This document shows positions 63,488 to 64,000 of a stretch of DNA of 64,000 nucleotides, piece after piece. A program made the position numbers and the translations under genes. This DNA comes from UBA1413 sp037447215 (lineage in GTDB: Bacteria; Bacteroidota; Bacteroidia; Bacteroidales; Prolixibacteraceae): positions 1-64,000 of the forward strand of contig JBBIHB010000010.1 in assembly GCA_037447215.1 (NCBI GenBank). Direction: 5' to 3'. The notes under the pieces are model-generated. The model did no database searches, was not told the origin of the DNA, and saw nothing but the letters and a program-made list of their open reading frames with translations. The stretch's first letter is position 1; each line of letters starts with the position of its first letter.

Positions 63488-63868
63488 ATGAAAATACCTG
63501 ATAATCTGAAATACACACAGGATCATGAATGGGTCTTGGTGGATGGTGATGTGGCAACTGTGGGAGTTACCGATTTTGCACAGGGCGAACTTGGTGATAT
63601 TGTATTTGTTGAAATTGAAACCGAAGGCGAAAGCCTCGACAAGGGTGAAATATTTGGCACTGTCGAAGCTGTGAAAACTGTATCGGATTTGTTTATGCCT
63701 GTTTCGGGCGAAGTGATTGAAGTAAACGATAGCCTTACCGATGATCCTGAAGTTGTAAACAAAGACCCCTATGGCGATGGTTGGATGATTAAGGTCAAAA
63801 TTGCCAAAGAAACAGAACTTGAAGATCTTCTATCACCTGAAGAATATAAGAAAATGATTGAGGCTTGA
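63488..63868 (+). CDS. gcvH: Glycine cleavage system H protein
   Basis: 126 residues from the ATG at 63488; an upstream frame extension lacks similarity. Motifs YTQDHEWVLVDGDVATVGVTDFAQGELGDIVFVE and GTVEAVKTVSDLFMPVSGEV, in which the Lys of EAVKTVS carries lipoate. The C-terminus DDPEVVNKDPYGDGWMIKVK is standard. Shuttles the aminomethyl group in glycine cleavage; the other gcv genes are not in this window. Followed by a perfect terminator. Confidence 0.96.
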   Translation: MKIPDNLKYTQDHEWVLVDGDVATVGVTDFAQGELGDIVFVEIETEGESLDKGEIFGTVEAVKTVSDLFMPVSGEVIEVNDSLTDDPEVVNKDPYGDGWMIKVKIAKETELEDLLSPEEYKKMIEA

Positions 63869-63889
63869 TTTGCAAACAGAAAAAAAATA

Positions 63890-63916
63890 CAAAAGGCGCC
63901 GTTTGGCGCCTTTATA
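63890..63916. terminator. Terminator between gcvH and nrdJ
   Basis: Perfect stem AAAGGCGCC (63892-63900) / GGCGCCTTT (63905-63913) with GTTT loop, flanked by A and T tracts, so usable from both strands. Confidence 0.85.
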
Positions 63917-63941
63917 TTTATACTCACTCAGTATTAATAAA

Positions 63942-64000
63942 TTAACCACATTTCGAACTACCACAAGACACGCAGGTAAGGCATCCTTCCTGGTATATTA
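63942..64000 (-). CDS. nrdJ: C-terminus of B12-dependent ribonucleotide reductase (partial)
   Basis: The last 18 codons at the right edge, on the minus strand, read IYQEGCLTCVSCGSSKCG and stop. The Cys-rich ending CLTCxSCGxSKC is the C-terminal tail of class II (adenosylcobalamin-dependent) ribonucleotide reductase, where Cys pairs relay reducing power to the active site. The rest lies outside the window. A class II enzyme functions with or without oxygen. Confidence 0.7.
   Translation of the reverse strand, partial: IYQEGCLTCVSCGSSKCG

Noticed and set aside
1..64000. CRISPR arrays, tRNA or rRNA genes, insertion sequences, prophage
   Set aside because: No regularly spaced repeats, no cloverleaf sequence in the intergenic regions read, and no transposase, integrase or phage structural protein among the frames.

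Overview
The window is a chromosomal segment of a Bacteroidota bacterium, most likely an anaerobic member of Bacteroidia. Evidence: a type IX secretion regulatory pair (PorW/SprE and PorX); the Bacteroidota operon dut - TPR lipoprotein - DUF4292 lipoprotein - degenerate M23 protein; a HU-SPOR membrane protein; several promoters of the Bacteroidota type (TTG or TTTG, about 19 bases, TAnnTTTG); and near absence of Shine-Dalgarno sequences. An oxygen-sensitive glycyl radical enzyme with its activase, and the tail of a B12-dependent ribonucleotide reductase, suggest anaerobic life. A run of 10 N at 9428-9437 inside a gene marks an assembly scaffold join. I see no prophage, transposase, CRISPR array, rRNA or tRNA; the region looks like core and accessory metabolism.

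Layout. 0-6.6 kb: truncated XRE regulator, small MmcQ and S4 proteins, a carrier-protein-like protein without the modifiable serine, GNAT, a secreted propeller-like protein, a tandem array of three exported cyclophilins (the third fused to a decayed trypsin-like domain), and ComF. 6.7-12.4 kb: small secreted protein, tetraheme cytochrome fused to a formylglycine-generating-enzyme-like domain, Tat-exported Gfo/Idh/MocA oxidoreductase (interrupted by the N gap), POT transporter, membrane-anchored pseudo-receiver. 12.6-20.4 kb: coaX, porW, porX, MlaF/MlaE-like ABC pair. 20.5-28.1 kb: manC, an operon galE - YdeI-like - rfbB - amidase, the HU-SPOR protein, an aldo/keto reductase. 28.3-31.5 kb: methionine salvage genes mtnA and mtnP flanking a YceI / b561-like pair. 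31.7-35.2 kb: NfeD-like gene with an in-frame amber codon, flotillin, unknown protein, HAD hydrolase. 35.5-37.1 kb: a tryptophan attenuator (promoter, leader peptide with four Trp codons, antiterminator, terminator) ahead of trpB2. 37-47 kb: YdjC-like deacetylase, dipeptidase, Mpl ligase, clan GH-A glycosidase, SMP-30 protein, a GH32-fold protein lacking all three catalytic acids, aldehyde dehydrogenase. 47-55.6 kb: YceI, Crp regulator, methyltransferase, and the dut operon. 55.9-64 kb: glycyl radical activase and a hydroxyproline-dehydratase-like enzyme, type I pullulanase, tsaE - alanine dehydrogenase, gcvH, and the 3' end of nrdJ.

The most striking element is the compact trp attenuator at 35486-35709: promoter, Trp-rich leader ORF, mutually exclusive antiterminator and terminator, and trpB2 are all readable in the sequence. 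Other points for a second look are the catalytically stripped GH32-fold protein, the amber-interrupted NfeD gene, the cyclophilin array, the triplicated C-terminal repeat in PorW, and the redox pair placed inside a methionine salvage cluster. All functions are assigned by reading the sequence and from memory of families; no database search was run.
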